64,000 nucleotides of DNA from Pseudomonas sp. M30-35 (GCF_002163625.1 NZ_CP020892.1:2542001-2606000); one strand, 5' to 3'; shown: positions 21,101 through 30,546, numbered from the stretch's first letter. Made by a program: numbers and translations. Notes: generated from the letters alone by a model not told the origin.

Positions 21101-22639
21101 TTATTGCACCTGTACCGCGACTGAAGGCTGACGACACGAGGTAATCCGCACCTTTGGCTGGCCTACTCGCCAAGCGCAAAAAGCCAGTAATGCACCGCAA
21201 GCAATCGCCGTCAGCTCAACATATAGCCGGATGGGCTCGGCCCAGGGTTGTTTAAGGGTCATGGTGCTGAGCAGCGGCAAGGCCAGGCATAGAAATGCGG
21301 CCAAACCCAACTGCTCGCGCCACGCTTGAATATAAGGACGGCAATAGGCATGGACCAAGCTCAACAGCCAAATGGCAAAAAATAGCCGTACCTCCAGCGC
21401 TCCACGTTCCGCCACCTCAATCGGCAGCAAGCGGTTAGCCCACAGATAACCGATACAAGCGATGCTCAAACCGGGAATGATTGCCACATTCAACCGCTCC
21501 GCCACCTTATACAGCCAAGCAGCGATGGGGCCTTCTGCGTCATGCCTACGCCGACGTTTAACGGTGAACAGCACCAGGCCGGTGGCGATCATTGCGCAAC
21601 TGGCGAGGCTGCAAAGAAAGTACAACCAGCGCATCGGGTAGCCACCGAACTGGGCGAAATGCAAACCAGCGATCACCCGCTGACTCAGAATTGCACCGCG
21701 GTTCTGCTCCGGTTGATTTACAACCTTGCCGCTTAATCCATCGAAGGCCATGCTCTTGCCCTTGGTCAGCTCGATTCTATTGCCCAGTACCGGGCGCGCT
21801 TCGATCCTGGCATCGCTACGCCCTGGATTACTGATAGACAGCGATCCGATTTCACCCATAACCCGCTCTGCCTCAGCCAATACCGGACCGACCGGGGTCA
21901 GTTGAGCAGGCGTCGCGGGGGTAACAGTACGCGCGCCCCGCTGCTCATGCTGATCGCGGCCGAAAGCGGCCTGACGATCACCATCAAACAAGGCATCGAC
22001 TGCGGCAGGCATATAAATGACCGAGAAAATCACCAGCCCGGTGTAGGTGATCATCAAGTGGAAAGGCAACACCAACACGCCTGTGGCGTTATGCGCATCC
22101 AACCATGACCGCTGGCCTTTACCCGGGCGGAAAGTGAAGAATTCCTTGAAGAATTTTTTATGGATGATCAGGCTGCTAAACAGCGCCACCAACATACCAA
22201 TCGCAGCAAAACCGACCAGCCAGATACCAATATTGCGCGGCATATTGAGGGTGAAGTGAAAGCGGAAAAAGTGACCGCCACCGGCACTGTCGCGCACCGC
22301 TATCGGTTCACCCGTGTTGGGGTCAAGGTATTGCCGTGGCCCACCTCGACGCTGCTCGCCGGCAGACACCGTCAAGCCCGGTGAGCGCTCGGTCGGCAAG
22401 CCGATATTCCAAGCTGAAGCATTCGCGTGCTTGGCCTGCAAATAGGCAATTGCCCGCTGCACAGCTTGGGGTTGATCGACTTTATGCGCGGGCGCTTCGG
22501 GGCGCATCCAGACATCGATTTCCTTGTCGAATACGGCCAAGGTTCCGGTGAGGAAAATAGCAAACAACAACCAGCCAAATACCAGCCCAACCCAGGTATG
22601 TAACCACGACATCGATTGCGTTAACGATTGTGACTTCAT
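21101..22639 (-). CDS. PepSY-TM inner-membrane protein (putative ferrisiderophore reductase)
   Basis: 512 residues from ATG 22639, which overlaps the preceding TGA (ATGA). A longer in-frame start exists but would run through the upstream gene. PepSY-associated TM family (FoxB/FpvG-like). N-terminal SMSWLHTWVGLVFGWLLFAIFLTGTLAVF is the first TM segment with a conserved His; histidines in HLMITYTGL and AGLHFAQFGG lie in later helices and could bind heme. A periplasmic PepSY segment (about 60-140) carries KHANASAWN. FoxB-type relatives reduce ferric siderophores at the inner membrane; here it would act after PfeE. Three extra C-terminal helices resemble proteins of this locus type. Confidence 0.8.
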   Translation of the reverse strand: MKSQSLTQSMSWLHTWVGLVFGWLLFAIFLTGTLAVFDKEIDVWMRPEAPAHKVDQPQAVQRAIAYLQAKHANASAWNIGLPTERSPGLTVSAGEQRRGGPRQYLDPNTGEPIAVRDSAGGGHFFRFHFTLNMPRNIGIWLVGFAAIGMLVALFSSLIIHKKFFKEFFTFRPGKGQRSWLDAHNATGVLVLPFHLMITYTGLVIFSVIYMPAAVDALFDGDRQAAFGRDQHEQRGARTVTPATPAQLTPVGPVLAEAERVMGEIGSLSISNPGRSDARIEARPVLGNRIELTKGKSMAFDGLSGKVVNQPEQNRGAILSQRVIAGLHFAQFGGYPMRWLYFLCSLASCAMIATGLVLFTVKRRRRHDAEGPIAAWLYKVAERLNVAIIPGLSIACIGYLWANRLLPIEVAERGALEVRLFFAIWLLSLVHAYCRPYIQAWREQLGLAAFLCLALPLLSTMTLKQPWAEPIRLYVELTAIACGALLAFCAWRVGQPKVRITSCRQPSVAVQVQ

Positions 22640-22926
22640 GACCAAGCCCTCATTAATTGCGGCCAAAACCCGATGATTAGCAACACACCGCTGGCCAGTA
22701 ATAAACCGCTCCAAACCACCCGCACGCGAGCGCAGGCGAAGGCCCAGAGAATCACCAATGGGTAGATCACAAAGGCTGGCCATGTTGCGATTGTCATTGC
22801 CGCACGCGGCTCGGTGGGCAGTACTTGCGACAGTGCTGCAGTGAATGCGTAGGTAAACAGGTAGCCGGCGAATATCGCGGCGAGCACCCGTGACAGCATC
22901 GACCCACTAAACGCCTGAGCTTTCAT
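22636..22926 (-). CDS. DUF3649-type small membrane protein
   Basis: 96 residues from ATG 22926, whose ATGA overlaps the esterase stop; its own stop overlaps the PepSY start the same way. Three hydrophobic helices are visible: MLSRVLAAIFAGYLFTYAF, WPAFVIYPLVILWAFAC and GLLLASGVLLIIGFW. This matches DUF3649 proteins found beside PepSY proteins and TonB receptors. Molecular function is not known. Double 4-bp overlaps place it firmly in the pfeE-PepSY-DUF3325 unit. Confidence 0.75.
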   Translation of the reverse strand: MKAQAFSGSMLSRVLAAIFAGYLFTYAFTAALSQVLPTEPRAAMTIATWPAFVIYPLVILWAFACARVRVVWSGLLLASGVLLIIGFWPQLMRAWS

Positions 22927-23819
22927 TGTGCTTGTGGCTCCGTCGCGACTTTTAACGCCCACGGGATAGACGCGGGCAACATCGGGCCATGGCCAAGCCC
23001 CGGCAATTTTTGATACTCAAGCTGCAATCCCGGAAAGCCTGCTAAGCGCTTGACCATTTCAGGTAATGCATCAGCTCCCACCGCACGCATAGCTGCCGCG
23101 CGCTCCTTGGGTACTTCCCGGCCCTTTTGCGCTTGCCCTTCCAGCTCGCCATGCACGATTAGCAGCTGCCCTTGGGCATCTGCGGGTAGCTGCTTTTCAA
23201 TCTCCAGAATTAAACCTGACTGCCACCATAATGAGGGGCTTGCCGCTATGTAGCGGTTAAAGCTCTGTGGCTGGGTAAACAGGGTATTGAGTACGAACAG
23301 GCCGCCAAATGAATGCCCCCAAAGACTTCGGCGCTGCTTATCCAGCGGGTATTTAGCCTCTACAACGGGTTTGATCTGGCCTTCAATCAATTGCATGAAT
23401 GCAGATGCCCCACCCGCCATGCGCCCCGGAGTGACAAAGGGCTGGCCTGCTTGCGGCGCGGGGGTGTAGTCGAGCGTGCGGGCTGGAGCGTTGATCACTC
23501 GCTCACCGGCATAACCGATCATCACCAGCAGCGGTGTCTCAGGCAAAGCACTAAACCATTGATCCTTGAGGGTGGTTAATGCTGCATTGCCGTCGAGCAT
23601 GTACAACACCGGATAACCTGACGCTGGCGCTGGCTGCTTGGGAATTGCCAGATAAACCCGGTAGTGGCGCTGGTTATCTGCCGAAGACAGATCAAAGTGT
23701 TCAAAGTTGAAAAACTCCGAGCCGCGCTCAGCCAGAGTCTCACCCATGACGCGGGTCAGATCTGGCTTGGCCTGCGCCATCCAGGGCAGAAAAGATAACA
23801 ACAACAGCAAATACTTCAT
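22923..23819 (-). CDS. pfeE: Periplasmic ferric-enterobactin esterase PfeE
   Basis: 298 residues from ATG 23819, chosen because MKYLLLLLSFLPWMAQA is a clean signal peptide. Alpha/beta-hydrolase of the IroE/Fes/PfeE esterase group. Nucleophile Ser170 in GHSFGG; catalytic His277 in LPGLGHGPM; YMLDGNAA is the family hallmark near the oxyanion hole. In P. aeruginosa PfeE hydrolyses ferric enterobactin in the periplasm so that iron can be released without cytoplasmic uptake of the siderophore, and lies directly after pfeRSA, the same order as here. It is separated from pfeA by 125 bp containing a strong hairpin, then overlaps DUF3649 by 4 bp. Confidence 0.85.
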   Translation of the reverse strand: MKYLLLLLSFLPWMAQAKPDLTRVMGETLAERGSEFFNFEHFDLSSADNQRHYRVYLAIPKQPAPASGYPVLYMLDGNAALTTLKDQWFSALPETPLLVMIGYAGERVINAPARTLDYTPAPQAGQPFVTPGRMAGGASAFMQLIEGQIKPVVEAKYPLDKQRRSLWGHSFGGLFVLNTLFTQPQSFNRYIAASPSLWWQSGLILEIEKQLPADAQGQLLIVHGELEGQAQKGREVPKERAAAMRAVGADALPEMVKRLAGFPGLQLEYQKLPGLGHGPMLPASIPWALKVATEPQAQ

Positions 23820-23869
23820 TACATCCGCTTCCTCGATCCAGCAGTGACTTGATTGCTTTCGCAACAGCC

Positions 23870-23905
23870 GAAAACAAAGAACTCCGCCAGGGTCACTGGC
23901 GGAGT
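23870..23905 (-). terminator. Terminator or attenuator between pfeA and pfeE
   Basis: A perfect 10-bp stem (ACTCCGCCAG / CTGGCGGAGT) with 5-nt loop at 23881-23905. On the minus strand it is followed by TTCTTTGTTTTC, so it can act as a partial terminator lowering pfeE-module expression relative to the receptor. Confidence 0.7.
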
Positions 23906-23944
23906 AAAAAACCGCTGGTTAGAGCGGTCAAAGGAGACTAATAG

Positions 23945-26173
23945 TCAGAAGTTCGCAGTCACCGAAGCGAAGTAAGAGCGGCCCGGTTCGTTGTAGGTAT
24001 TGGCACCTTCGCCGCCGGAGTTGGCTTCACGCTTGAGTTCCTTGTCGAACAGGTTGTTTATCCCAGTCGAGAAACTCCAGGTGTCATCCAATTCATAGTT
24101 TCCGGTTAAGCCGAATACGCTGTAGCTGCCGCGAGTTTTGAGCTCATCACCCGTTGCGGCAGCGCCACGCGAGGTCAGGTTGCGCGGTTCCTGCTTGCCG
24201 TAATGGCTCATATTGAATGACAGGTCGAGGCTGTCAGTGACCGCCCAATCGAGCATCGAGTTGATTGTGTATTCCGGGATAATCGACAACGGCTCGTTGG
24301 TCGACTTGTTGGTGTTTTCAATCATGTAGGTGAAATTGTTATTCCAAGACAGAACTTCACCTTCATTGCCCAGCAGCGGGATATTCAAACTGCCTTCCCA
24401 GCCAGAAACGACGGCCTTGGGCGCGTTCTCCCACTGAAAAACCCGACCATTGCTGTTGGTCTGCGCCACTTGATCAAGACCTGCGGTGATCTTGTCTTTG
24501 TAATCGTTGTGGAAATAGGTAATCCCGGCGTTCCAACCCGCCTGGTCATAAACAATACCAATCTCTTTGTTTATGCTGGTTTCCGCATCGAGATCGTCAT
24601 TACCCTGTACATAGCAGCCACTGCCCAGGCTTGGCGCATCAACCGGGCAGCCGTTGCCTCGGGTGTAATAAAGATAATTTGTGTTGGACTGATACAGGTT
24701 CGGTGCTTTGAATGCCTTGGCAACACCACCCTTAAGCGAGATCGCATCGGTGATTTTGTAAGTGCTGTTGAGGCTCGGGCTCCAATTACCGCCGAACTGG
24801 CTGTGATGGTCGAAACGCAGTCCAGGGGTCAGAATCCAGCGGTCACTGAGCTCAATGTTGTCCTCAGCAAATACGGCATAGTTGTCGGCATCTGCTTTAC
24901 CCGAACGAACGCCCGTGTCAGCTCCCGGCACATCGCCGCCGTTGCCGGTGCTCTGCGTCATTGAGTACGGATCGTCCAGCTCATCGCGGGTAAGCTCCGT
25001 ACCAAGCGTCAGCACCTGCGGGCGGCCGATTTGCAGCGGCATATTCACTTCACCTGCCAAGCGGTACGCTTTCAGCTCCGAAGTCGACCAGTCGTCAGCG
25101 GTGGTGATACTGCCTTCTGGACCACCGGCCAAGCCCTCGTTAAGGCGATGGTTACGGGTGTTCTCGTAAGAAGCAACAACCTGCGATGTGCCGAAATCCC
25201 AGTCGCCACGATGGGTTACCGATGCCGTTTGGCGGTACATCACGTTGGTTTCTTTACCATCACCGGCGAGCTGACTGATTAGCTCGGTACCACTGGTGCT
25301 GACAGCTCGGTCGCCCGCATAAATATTGCCCTGACGGCTATAGCCACCTTCAAACTCGAGCACCTGCTGCGGGTCCAGATCCCAGCGCAGAAGACCACTT
25401 ACATCCTTATTGCGCACGCCTTCGCGACCGGCTGGCGGGGTCGCGGTTGGGCTTGTGGCAAACTCTTCATTGAGCGACAGGTCATCGGCATCCGTCTTGT
25501 TGAAGTTGCCGTACAAGCGGTACGACAACGCCTCGACAATTGGCCCTGCCATATTGAAGTTAATGCGCTTGGTCACCCCTTCTGCATCGTTTTCAGGCAG
25601 GTTGGTGTAAGCCGTTACCTGGCCGCTGTGCTCATGGGTTGGGGCTTTGGTAATGATGTTGACCACACCACCCGCCGCGCCCGAACCATAACGCGCAGCA
25701 GCAGGCCCGCGCAGTACTTCAATACGCTCAACTGCCGCTGCAGGCACCCAGTTACTGTCGCCACGGGTATTACGCTCGCCACTGCGGCCCATGCGCACAG
25801 AGTTACGCGAGCTGACAGGTTTGCCGTCAATCAGGATCAGGGTGTTTTCCGGGCCCATGCCTCGAATGTCGATCTGGCGATTATTGCCGTACTGACCCGT
25901 CGCACTGTTGCCGGTCAGGTTAACCCCGGGCATTTTGCGGATGATGTCGGAGAGGTCGTTGACGGGTGGACGTTTCTTGATGTCTTCCGCGGTGATGATC
26001 GACACACCAGGCGCCTGCTTGAGCTCCTCCTCGGCAGTCCCCAACACATAAGCGTCCTGCAACTGCACAGTGCCCTCTGCATTGTTTTCTGAGTCAGCAG
26101 CAAATCCAACCTGCGAGCCACTTATGGCCAAAAAAGCCAATGTCAGGTGATTTAATTTAGGGCGGTACTGCAT
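23945..26173 (-). CDS. pfeA: TonB-dependent ferric-enterobactin-type receptor PfeA
   Basis: 742 residues from ATG 26173, preceded 6 bp upstream by GGAGAG; in-frame ATGs 26179 and 26206 are alternatives. Signal peptide ends QVGFAA. Plug domain (about 50-200) has IRKMPGVNLTGNS, RQIDIRGMGPENTLILIDGKPVSSR, then RMGRSGERNTRGD and WVPAAAVERIEVLRGPAAARYGSGAAGGVVNIITK, the FepA/PfeA/PirA pattern. The barrel ends in a C-terminal Phe (SVTANF). It imports catecholate siderophores across the outer membrane with TonB/ExbBD energy. The adjacent esterase favours PfeA over PirA. Controlled by PfeRS just upstream, plus a Fur-like site in the 26207-26291 gap. Confidence 0.88.
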   Translation of the reverse strand: MQYRPKLNHLTLAFLAISGSQVGFAADSENNAEGTVQLQDAYVLGTAEEELKQAPGVSIITAEDIKKRPPVNDLSDIIRKMPGVNLTGNSATGQYGNNRQIDIRGMGPENTLILIDGKPVSSRNSVRMGRSGERNTRGDSNWVPAAAVERIEVLRGPAAARYGSGAAGGVVNIITKAPTHEHSGQVTAYTNLPENDAEGVTKRINFNMAGPIVEALSYRLYGNFNKTDADDLSLNEEFATSPTATPPAGREGVRNKDVSGLLRWDLDPQQVLEFEGGYSRQGNIYAGDRAVSTSGTELISQLAGDGKETNVMYRQTASVTHRGDWDFGTSQVVASYENTRNHRLNEGLAGGPEGSITTADDWSTSELKAYRLAGEVNMPLQIGRPQVLTLGTELTRDELDDPYSMTQSTGNGGDVPGADTGVRSGKADADNYAVFAEDNIELSDRWILTPGLRFDHHSQFGGNWSPSLNSTYKITDAISLKGGVAKAFKAPNLYQSNTNYLYYTRGNGCPVDAPSLGSGCYVQGNDDLDAETSINKEIGIVYDQAGWNAGITYFHNDYKDKITAGLDQVAQTNSNGRVFQWENAPKAVVSGWEGSLNIPLLGNEGEVLSWNNNFTYMIENTNKSTNEPLSIIPEYTINSMLDWAVTDSLDLSFNMSHYGKQEPRNLTSRGAAATGDELKTRGSYSVFGLTGNYELDDTWSFSTGINNLFDKELKREANSGGEGANTYNEPGRSYFASVTANF

Positions 26174-26246
26174 CAACATCTCTCCATGTCTGCCAATTGC
26201 GTGCATGAGAGGAGCTGGTAGCGGGCTCTCCTCTGCGCTAGATGGC

Positions 26247-26265
26247 GGAGATGATATTGATTCTC
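26247..26265 (-). promoter_or_regulatory. Fur-box-like site upstream of pfeA
   Basis: On the minus strand this 19-mer begins GAGAATCAATATCATC and matches the 19-bp Fur consensus at 12 positions by eye. An overlapping perfect palindrome, ATTCTC-GTTA-GAGAAT, spans 26260-26275. It lies about 75-95 bp before the pfeA start, directly after pfeS. Confidence 0.55.
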
Positions 26266-26291
26266 GTTAGAGAATAAAGATCATTTACAAA

Positions 26292-27635
26292 CTATACACT
26301 TTGTAAACGCAACCAAAGCCGAAGTCCTGTGTCGCCATTGTCGGCCCACAACTCGCCGCCTTGCAGGCGCACTGCACTTCTGGCGATTGCCAGGCCCAGC
26401 CCAAAACCTTCACCACCCGGCCGCGCTGCGCTCAAACGGGTAAAAGGTTGGAAGATTGTTTCCAGCTCAGAGTCAGCGATACCGCCGCCCTCATCCTCGA
26501 TATGCAGCAGCCAGCCATCTGCATCGCGTTGACCGCGCAAATACACGCACCCTTGCGCCGGTGAGTAGCGAATAGCATTACGCAGTATGTTTTCCAGAGC
26601 CTGCGCCAAGCTGTTCAGGTGTCCGCGCACTTGGCAGTTCTCGGGCAATTGACAACGCAACCTGCTAGCGTCCCAACCGCTTTCGAAGCAGGCATCTTCA
26701 CAAAGCACGCCCCACAACGCTGCCACATCAATGCTTTGCAAATCTAACTGCGGTCGTTCGGTGTCCAGCCAGACCAGCTCAAGCGTGCCGTCGACCAGCA
26801 CCTGCATCGACTCAACTTCGCGCTCCAGGCGCAAACGCAGCTCTGACACATCAGTTGCACACTCGCCCGCCACCCGTAAGCGCGACAGCGGTGTACGTAA
26901 CTCATGGGATACATCGCGCAGCAGTTGGCGTTGTCGCGATACAGTTTTGTCCAGTCGCTCAGCCATGTGATCAAACGCGCGACCAAGCCTGCCTAACTCA
27001 TCCTGGCGCTGACTTAGCTTGGGCGACACACGCGCTGCCAGGTTGTCACCGCCAAGCGCATTGACCTGATCGAGCAAGTAACCCAGCGGCGCGATGATCT
27101 GGCGATAAATCAGCAGGCACAGTAGCAATGCCAGAATCGCCGGCACCACTCCGTGTAGAAGCACCTGCATAGACCAGGTAAAGCCTTCAGGCACAAAGCG
27201 TCGTGGCAGCTGAATAACCACCTGCCCCGGTGCCTGCACAAATGGAATGCCGAGATACGGCAAGCCACGAACGCGCTGGCTCATGGGGCCATCGACAATG
27301 CGCAACCTGCGTAAGTGGGAAAACTCTTCGGCAGTGAATGGCTGGCGGCCTAAGCTCTCCAGGCTGCTGCCTATTACAGCAACCCAAATGCCAGGCTCTC
27401 TAACGGCCATTTGCTCGACCCAACGCTCGACGCCATCAGCACCGCTTTGCAACCAAGCCTGTTCCGCCTCATCGGCATATGCATGCAGTTGTTGTTGCGC
27501 GGCAGGACTCAGGTAAGCACTGCGCTGCTCAATGATCCCGCTCCAATACCAAGCGCCCCAGGCGATCAGAATGCACACCCCGAGGAGTTGCACAGCAAGG
27601 CGCCAAAACAACGGATAGCGACGGGTCATGTTCAA
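26292..27635 (-). CDS. pfeS: Sensor histidine kinase PfeS
   Basis: 447 residues. Two membrane segments (about 9-31 and 155-178) enclose a periplasmic sensor domain of some 120 residues. HAMP follows (about 180-235), then HisKA with DVSHELRTPLSRL (phospho-acceptor His244) and the ATPase domain with NILRNAIRYSP, EDEGGGI and GFGLGLAIARS boxes. It probably senses ferric-enterobactin or related catecholate in the periplasm and phosphorylates PfeR. The start overlaps the pfeR stop by 4 bp, so the two are co-translated. Ligand identity is inferred from the adjacent PfeA/PfeE. Confidence 0.85.
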   Translation of the reverse strand: MNMTRRYPLFWRLAVQLLGVCILIAWGAWYWSGIIEQRSAYLSPAAQQQLHAYADEAEQAWLQSGADGVERWVEQMAVREPGIWVAVIGSSLESLGRQPFTAEEFSHLRRLRIVDGPMSQRVRGLPYLGIPFVQAPGQVVIQLPRRFVPEGFTWSMQVLLHGVVPAILALLLCLLIYRQIIAPLGYLLDQVNALGGDNLAARVSPKLSQRQDELGRLGRAFDHMAERLDKTVSRQRQLLRDVSHELRTPLSRLRVAGECATDVSELRLRLEREVESMQVLVDGTLELVWLDTERPQLDLQSIDVAALWGVLCEDACFESGWDASRLRCQLPENCQVRGHLNSLAQALENILRNAIRYSPAQGCVYLRGQRDADGWLLHIEDEGGGIADSELETIFQPFTRLSAARPGGEGFGLGLAIARSAVRLQGGELWADNGDTGLRLWLRLQSV

Positions 27636-28324
27636 CTCTGATCAAGCTCAAATACATAGCCTTTGCCCCATGCTGTATCCAGCCGACCGCTCAGGTAACC
27701 GATGGCTGAAAGTTTACGGCGCACATGGCTTATGTGCATGTCGAGACTGCGATCATGCTGGGAGTAAGCCCGGTGCAGCACTTGCTGATAAAGAAATGCC
27801 TTGCTTAGCACCTCGCCCGCATTTTCGATCAGCAACTCCAGAAGGCGAAACTCGGTAGTGGTCAATTGCGCCCACTGGCCATCGTGCCGAGCGTCATTGT
27901 GTTTCTGGTTCAGCTCAAGCGTTGGCACCGCTTTAGTGACTTTTCGATAACCACGTTCATAAGCCACTCGCCGCATAATTGCGGCGATACGTACTTCCAA
28001 CTCAGCCATGGTGAAGGGTTTTGGCAAGTAATCATCAGCGCCCTGACTAAAACCTGCGATACGGTCCTGCTCGGCACCCAGTGCCGACATCAGGATCACC
28101 GGCACGTTGCTGTTTTGACGCAACTGGGCCAGAACCTTGAGGCCATCGAGGCTCGGCAGGAGAATATCCAACAAGACCAAATCAAAGGACTGTTTCAGCC
28201 CTTGGGCTAACCCTGCTTTGCCATCACCGTGCAGGGTCACTTTAAAACCGCGACTGGACAGGTGCTCGTGCAAATGCACAGAAAGCACCGGATCATCTTC
28301 GATCGCCAAAATGTGAGAAGTCAT
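27632..28324 (-). CDS. pfeR: OmpR-type response regulator PfeR
   Basis: 230 residues from ATG 28324 (MTSHILAIEDDP); longer in-frame starts at 28336 and 28354 lack better ribosome sites. REC domain with acidic pair Glu9/Asp10/Asp11, phospho-Asp53 in LLDILLP and the Lys of YLPKPF. C-terminal winged helix (about 130-228) with TTEFRLLELL and RSLDMHISHVRRKL. It should activate pfeA transcription when iron-loaded siderophore is present. First gene of the minus-strand unit pfeR-pfeS-pfeA-pfeE. The 28325-28451 gap to the LysR gene stop holds its promoter. Confidence 0.85.
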   Translation of the reverse strand: MTSHILAIEDDPVLSVHLHEHLSSRGFKVTLHGDGKAGLAQGLKQSFDLVLLDILLPSLDGLKVLAQLRQNSNVPVILMSALGAEQDRIAGFSQGADDYLPKPFTMAELEVRIAAIMRRVAYERGYRKVTKAVPTLELNQKHNDARHDGQWAQLTTTEFRLLELLIENAGEVLSKAFLYQQVLHRAYSQHDRSLDMHISHVRRKLSAIGYLSGRLDTAWGKGYVFELDQS

Positions 28325-28451
28325 TGTGCCGCTAGCCATAGCAATCAAACGCAAATAATAACCAGTTGCAATATTGCCAGATTATTGACCGTTTGAACAA
28401 CATCTGCACAAAGCGTGAGCTAAGCCGTGCAGCGCACTACAAGTACCTGAG

Positions 28452-29369
28452 CTACTTATCAGCCCCTTTACTCCATTGCTCTGCCGAAAACAGCTCAACC
28501 AGCCAATCAACAAATACCCGCACCCGCCGGGAAAGTTGGCGCTGTGGCGGATACAGCGCGGTAAGTGGCATTGCAGGTGGTCGGTGCTGTGCAAGAATCT
28601 CGCGCAAGGTGCCTGCCTCGATTTGTTCACGCAGGTGATAATACGGTGCTTGAATGATGCCCAACCCCGCTTCACAAGCAGCTACATAACCTTCGGCATT
28701 GGTGACCGTGATCGAGCCCGGCTGCACAAATGTGACTAACTTGCCGTTCACGCTGAACTCAAGGGGAAATACACGGCCATTGAGCGCTGAAGCAAAATTG
28801 ACTGCCCGGTGAACAGACAAATCCTCAAGGTTCTGCGGGGTACCAAATTTATTGAGGTAAGCGGCGCTTGCACAGGTAATCTGCGGCAACTGCCCAAGCG
28901 GTCTGGCGATCAGGCTGAGATCGTGGATATCCCCTGCCCTGACGACACAATCGACACCTTCACGCACCAGTTCAACCGGACGGTCGGATGAGCCGACAAT
29001 CAGTTCTATCTTGCTGTAGCGCGCACAAAAATCAGCAAGTGCCGGAATGATTACCCGATGCCCCAACGATGCAGGCAGATCAATGCGCAACAACCCTTGC
29101 GGGTTATCCCGGGTTTGCGAGAAAAACGACTCAGCCTCTTCAATATCCGCCAACAGCAGCTGACAACGCTGGTAATAGGCCTGTCCATCCAAGGTCGCGC
29201 GTACTTGACGGGTGGTACGCTGCAGCAATTGCACGCCCAAATGACTCTCAAGCTGTTTGATCAGCTGGGTCACCGATGCGCGCGACATACCAAGGCTATC
29301 GGCTGCTTTGCCAAAAGCGCCCAGCTCAACAATTCGGCTAAATACCTGCATTGCCAAGACCCGATCCAT
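28452..29369 (-). CDS. LysR-family regulator (CrgA/DsdC-like group)
   Basis: 305 residues. N-terminal winged HTH with FSRIVELGAFGKAADSLGMSRASVTQLIKQLESHLGVQLLQRTTR, then a LysR effector domain (about 90-300) with GLLRIDLPASLG and GLGIIQAPYYHLR. It is divergent from the aldo-keto reductase with a 121-bp shared gap, the usual arrangement for a LysR protein controlling a neighbouring oxidoreductase. Effector unknown. The start ATG 29369 sets the HTH at the expected position near residue 20. It is followed on the same strand by pfeR but there is no sign of co-transcription. Confidence 0.82.
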   Translation of the reverse strand: MDRVLAMQVFSRIVELGAFGKAADSLGMSRASVTQLIKQLESHLGVQLLQRTTRQVRATLDGQAYYQRCQLLLADIEEAESFFSQTRDNPQGLLRIDLPASLGHRVIIPALADFCARYSKIELIVGSSDRPVELVREGVDCVVRAGDIHDLSLIARPLGQLPQITCASAAYLNKFGTPQNLEDLSVHRAVNFASALNGRVFPLEFSVNGKLVTFVQPGSITVTNAEGYVAACEAGLGIIQAPYYHLREQIEAGTLREILAQHRPPAMPLTALYPPQRQLSRRVRVFVDWLVELFSAEQWSKGADK

Positions 29370-29490
29370 GCCTGCCTCATTTGCCTTGATTATTTAGATT
29401 TTCAAAATAGTGCATGTGATTTTAGCCGGTTTATCTGGCAATAGATAACAGCCAAACTGATCGCACATTCACTCGCAAAGGGTTTAACCG

Positions 29491-30486
29491 ATGAAAACTC
29501 GCCAACTCGGTCACAACGGTCCGCAGGTATCTGCAATCGGTTTGGGCTGCATGGGCATGAGCGATTTCTACGTGACCAACCAGAACCACAGCGAATCAAT
29601 CGCCACTCTGCACCGCGCCCTTGAATTGGGTTTAAACCTGTTCGACACAGCAGATGCCTACGGTCCACACAGCAATGAAGAGCTACTCGGCCAGGCTTTG
29701 TCAGGCAAACGCCAGCAGGCTTTTATCGCCACTAAGTTCGGCCTGCTGCGTGACCCAAACAACCCGCATGTACGCGGTGTGAGTGGTCATCCAGACTACG
29801 TTCGCGCATCCGTTGAAGGCAGCCTTAAGCGTTTACAGACCGACTATATCGACCTGTATTACCAGCACCGTATCGATCCTGACGTACCCATTGAGGATAC
29901 CGTCGGTGCAATGGCGGATTTGGTCCAACAAGGCAAGGTTCGCTATCTCGGGCTCAGTGAAGTTGCGCCACAAACACTGCAGCGTGCCAATCAGGTTCAC
30001 CCGATAAGCGCCGTGCAAAGCGAATATTCATTGTGGACACGTGATCCAGAGGAAAATCAGGTACTGGCGACCTGCCGCGAACTGGGCATCGCCTTTGTAC
30101 CGTACAGTCCACTGGGGCGCGGCTTTCTAACTGGCGCGCTGAAAAGCCCCGAGGATTTCGCCGAAGACGATTACCGGCGCTTCAGCCCGCGCTTTCAAGG
30201 TGAGAACTTCAGCAAAAACCTGGATTTGGTGCATCAAGTGGAACAGCTAGCACACGACAAAGGCGTCAAGGCCTCACAGTTGGCGTTGGCTTGGGTGCTG
30301 GCTCAGGGCAGCGACATTGTGCCGATTCCTGGAACCAAGCGGCGCCGTTATCTGGAAGAAAATATTGCGGCACTGGAAATCAGCCTAAGCGCCACGGAGC
30401 TTGCTGCGCTGAACGCTATCTTCCCAGCTCAAGCTGCTGCCGGTGAGCGGTATGGCGCCGAGTCGATGGCTATGCTGACCCTGTGA
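29491..30486 (+). CDS. Aldo-keto reductase (AKR13/YghZ-like)
   Basis: 331 residues of the aldo/keto reductase superfamily, an NADPH-dependent (beta/alpha)8 barrel. N-terminus [27 protein letters not shown] is typical of AKR13-like enzymes. Catalytic Asp-Tyr-Lys-His are visible in [15 protein letters not shown] and YYQHRIDP. The NADPH-binding end has [18 protein letters not shown]. Physiological substrate unknown; relatives reduce reactive aldehydes. Divergent to the LysR gene and followed 27 bp later by a clear terminator. Confidence 0.85.
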   Translation: MKTRQLGHNGPQVSAIGLGCMGMSDFYVTNQNHSESIATLHRALELGLNLFDTADAYGPHSNEELLGQALSGKRQQAFIATKFGLLRDPNNPHVRGVSGHPDYVRASVEGSLKRLQTDYIDLYYQHRIDPDVPIEDTVGAMADLVQQGKVRYLGLSEVAPQTLQRANQVHPISAVQSEYSLWTRDPEENQVLATCRELGIAFVPYSPLGRGFLTGALKSPEDFAEDDYRRFSPRFQGENFSKNLDLVHQVEQLAHDKGVKASQLALAWVLAQGSDIVPIPGTKRRRYLEENIAALEISLSATELAALNAIFPAQAAAGERYGAESMAMLTL

Positions 30487-30513
30487 TCTAGCCATTTAAT
30501 TTAAGCCGCCCAC

Positions 30514-30546
30514 AAAAAACCGCAATCGAGTTGATTGCGGTTTTTT
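30514..30546. terminator. Bidirectional terminator between aldo-keto reductase and tpx
   Basis: AAAAAACCGCAATC, a 5-nt loop, then GATTGCGGTTTTTT: 14-bp perfect stem including A/T tails. It serves the convergent AKR and tpx genes. Confidence 0.93.

Noticed and set aside
22640..22783. N-terminal extension of the PepSY gene
   Set aside because: Overlaps DUF3649 heavily; the ATGA junction at 22636-22639 is the natural start.
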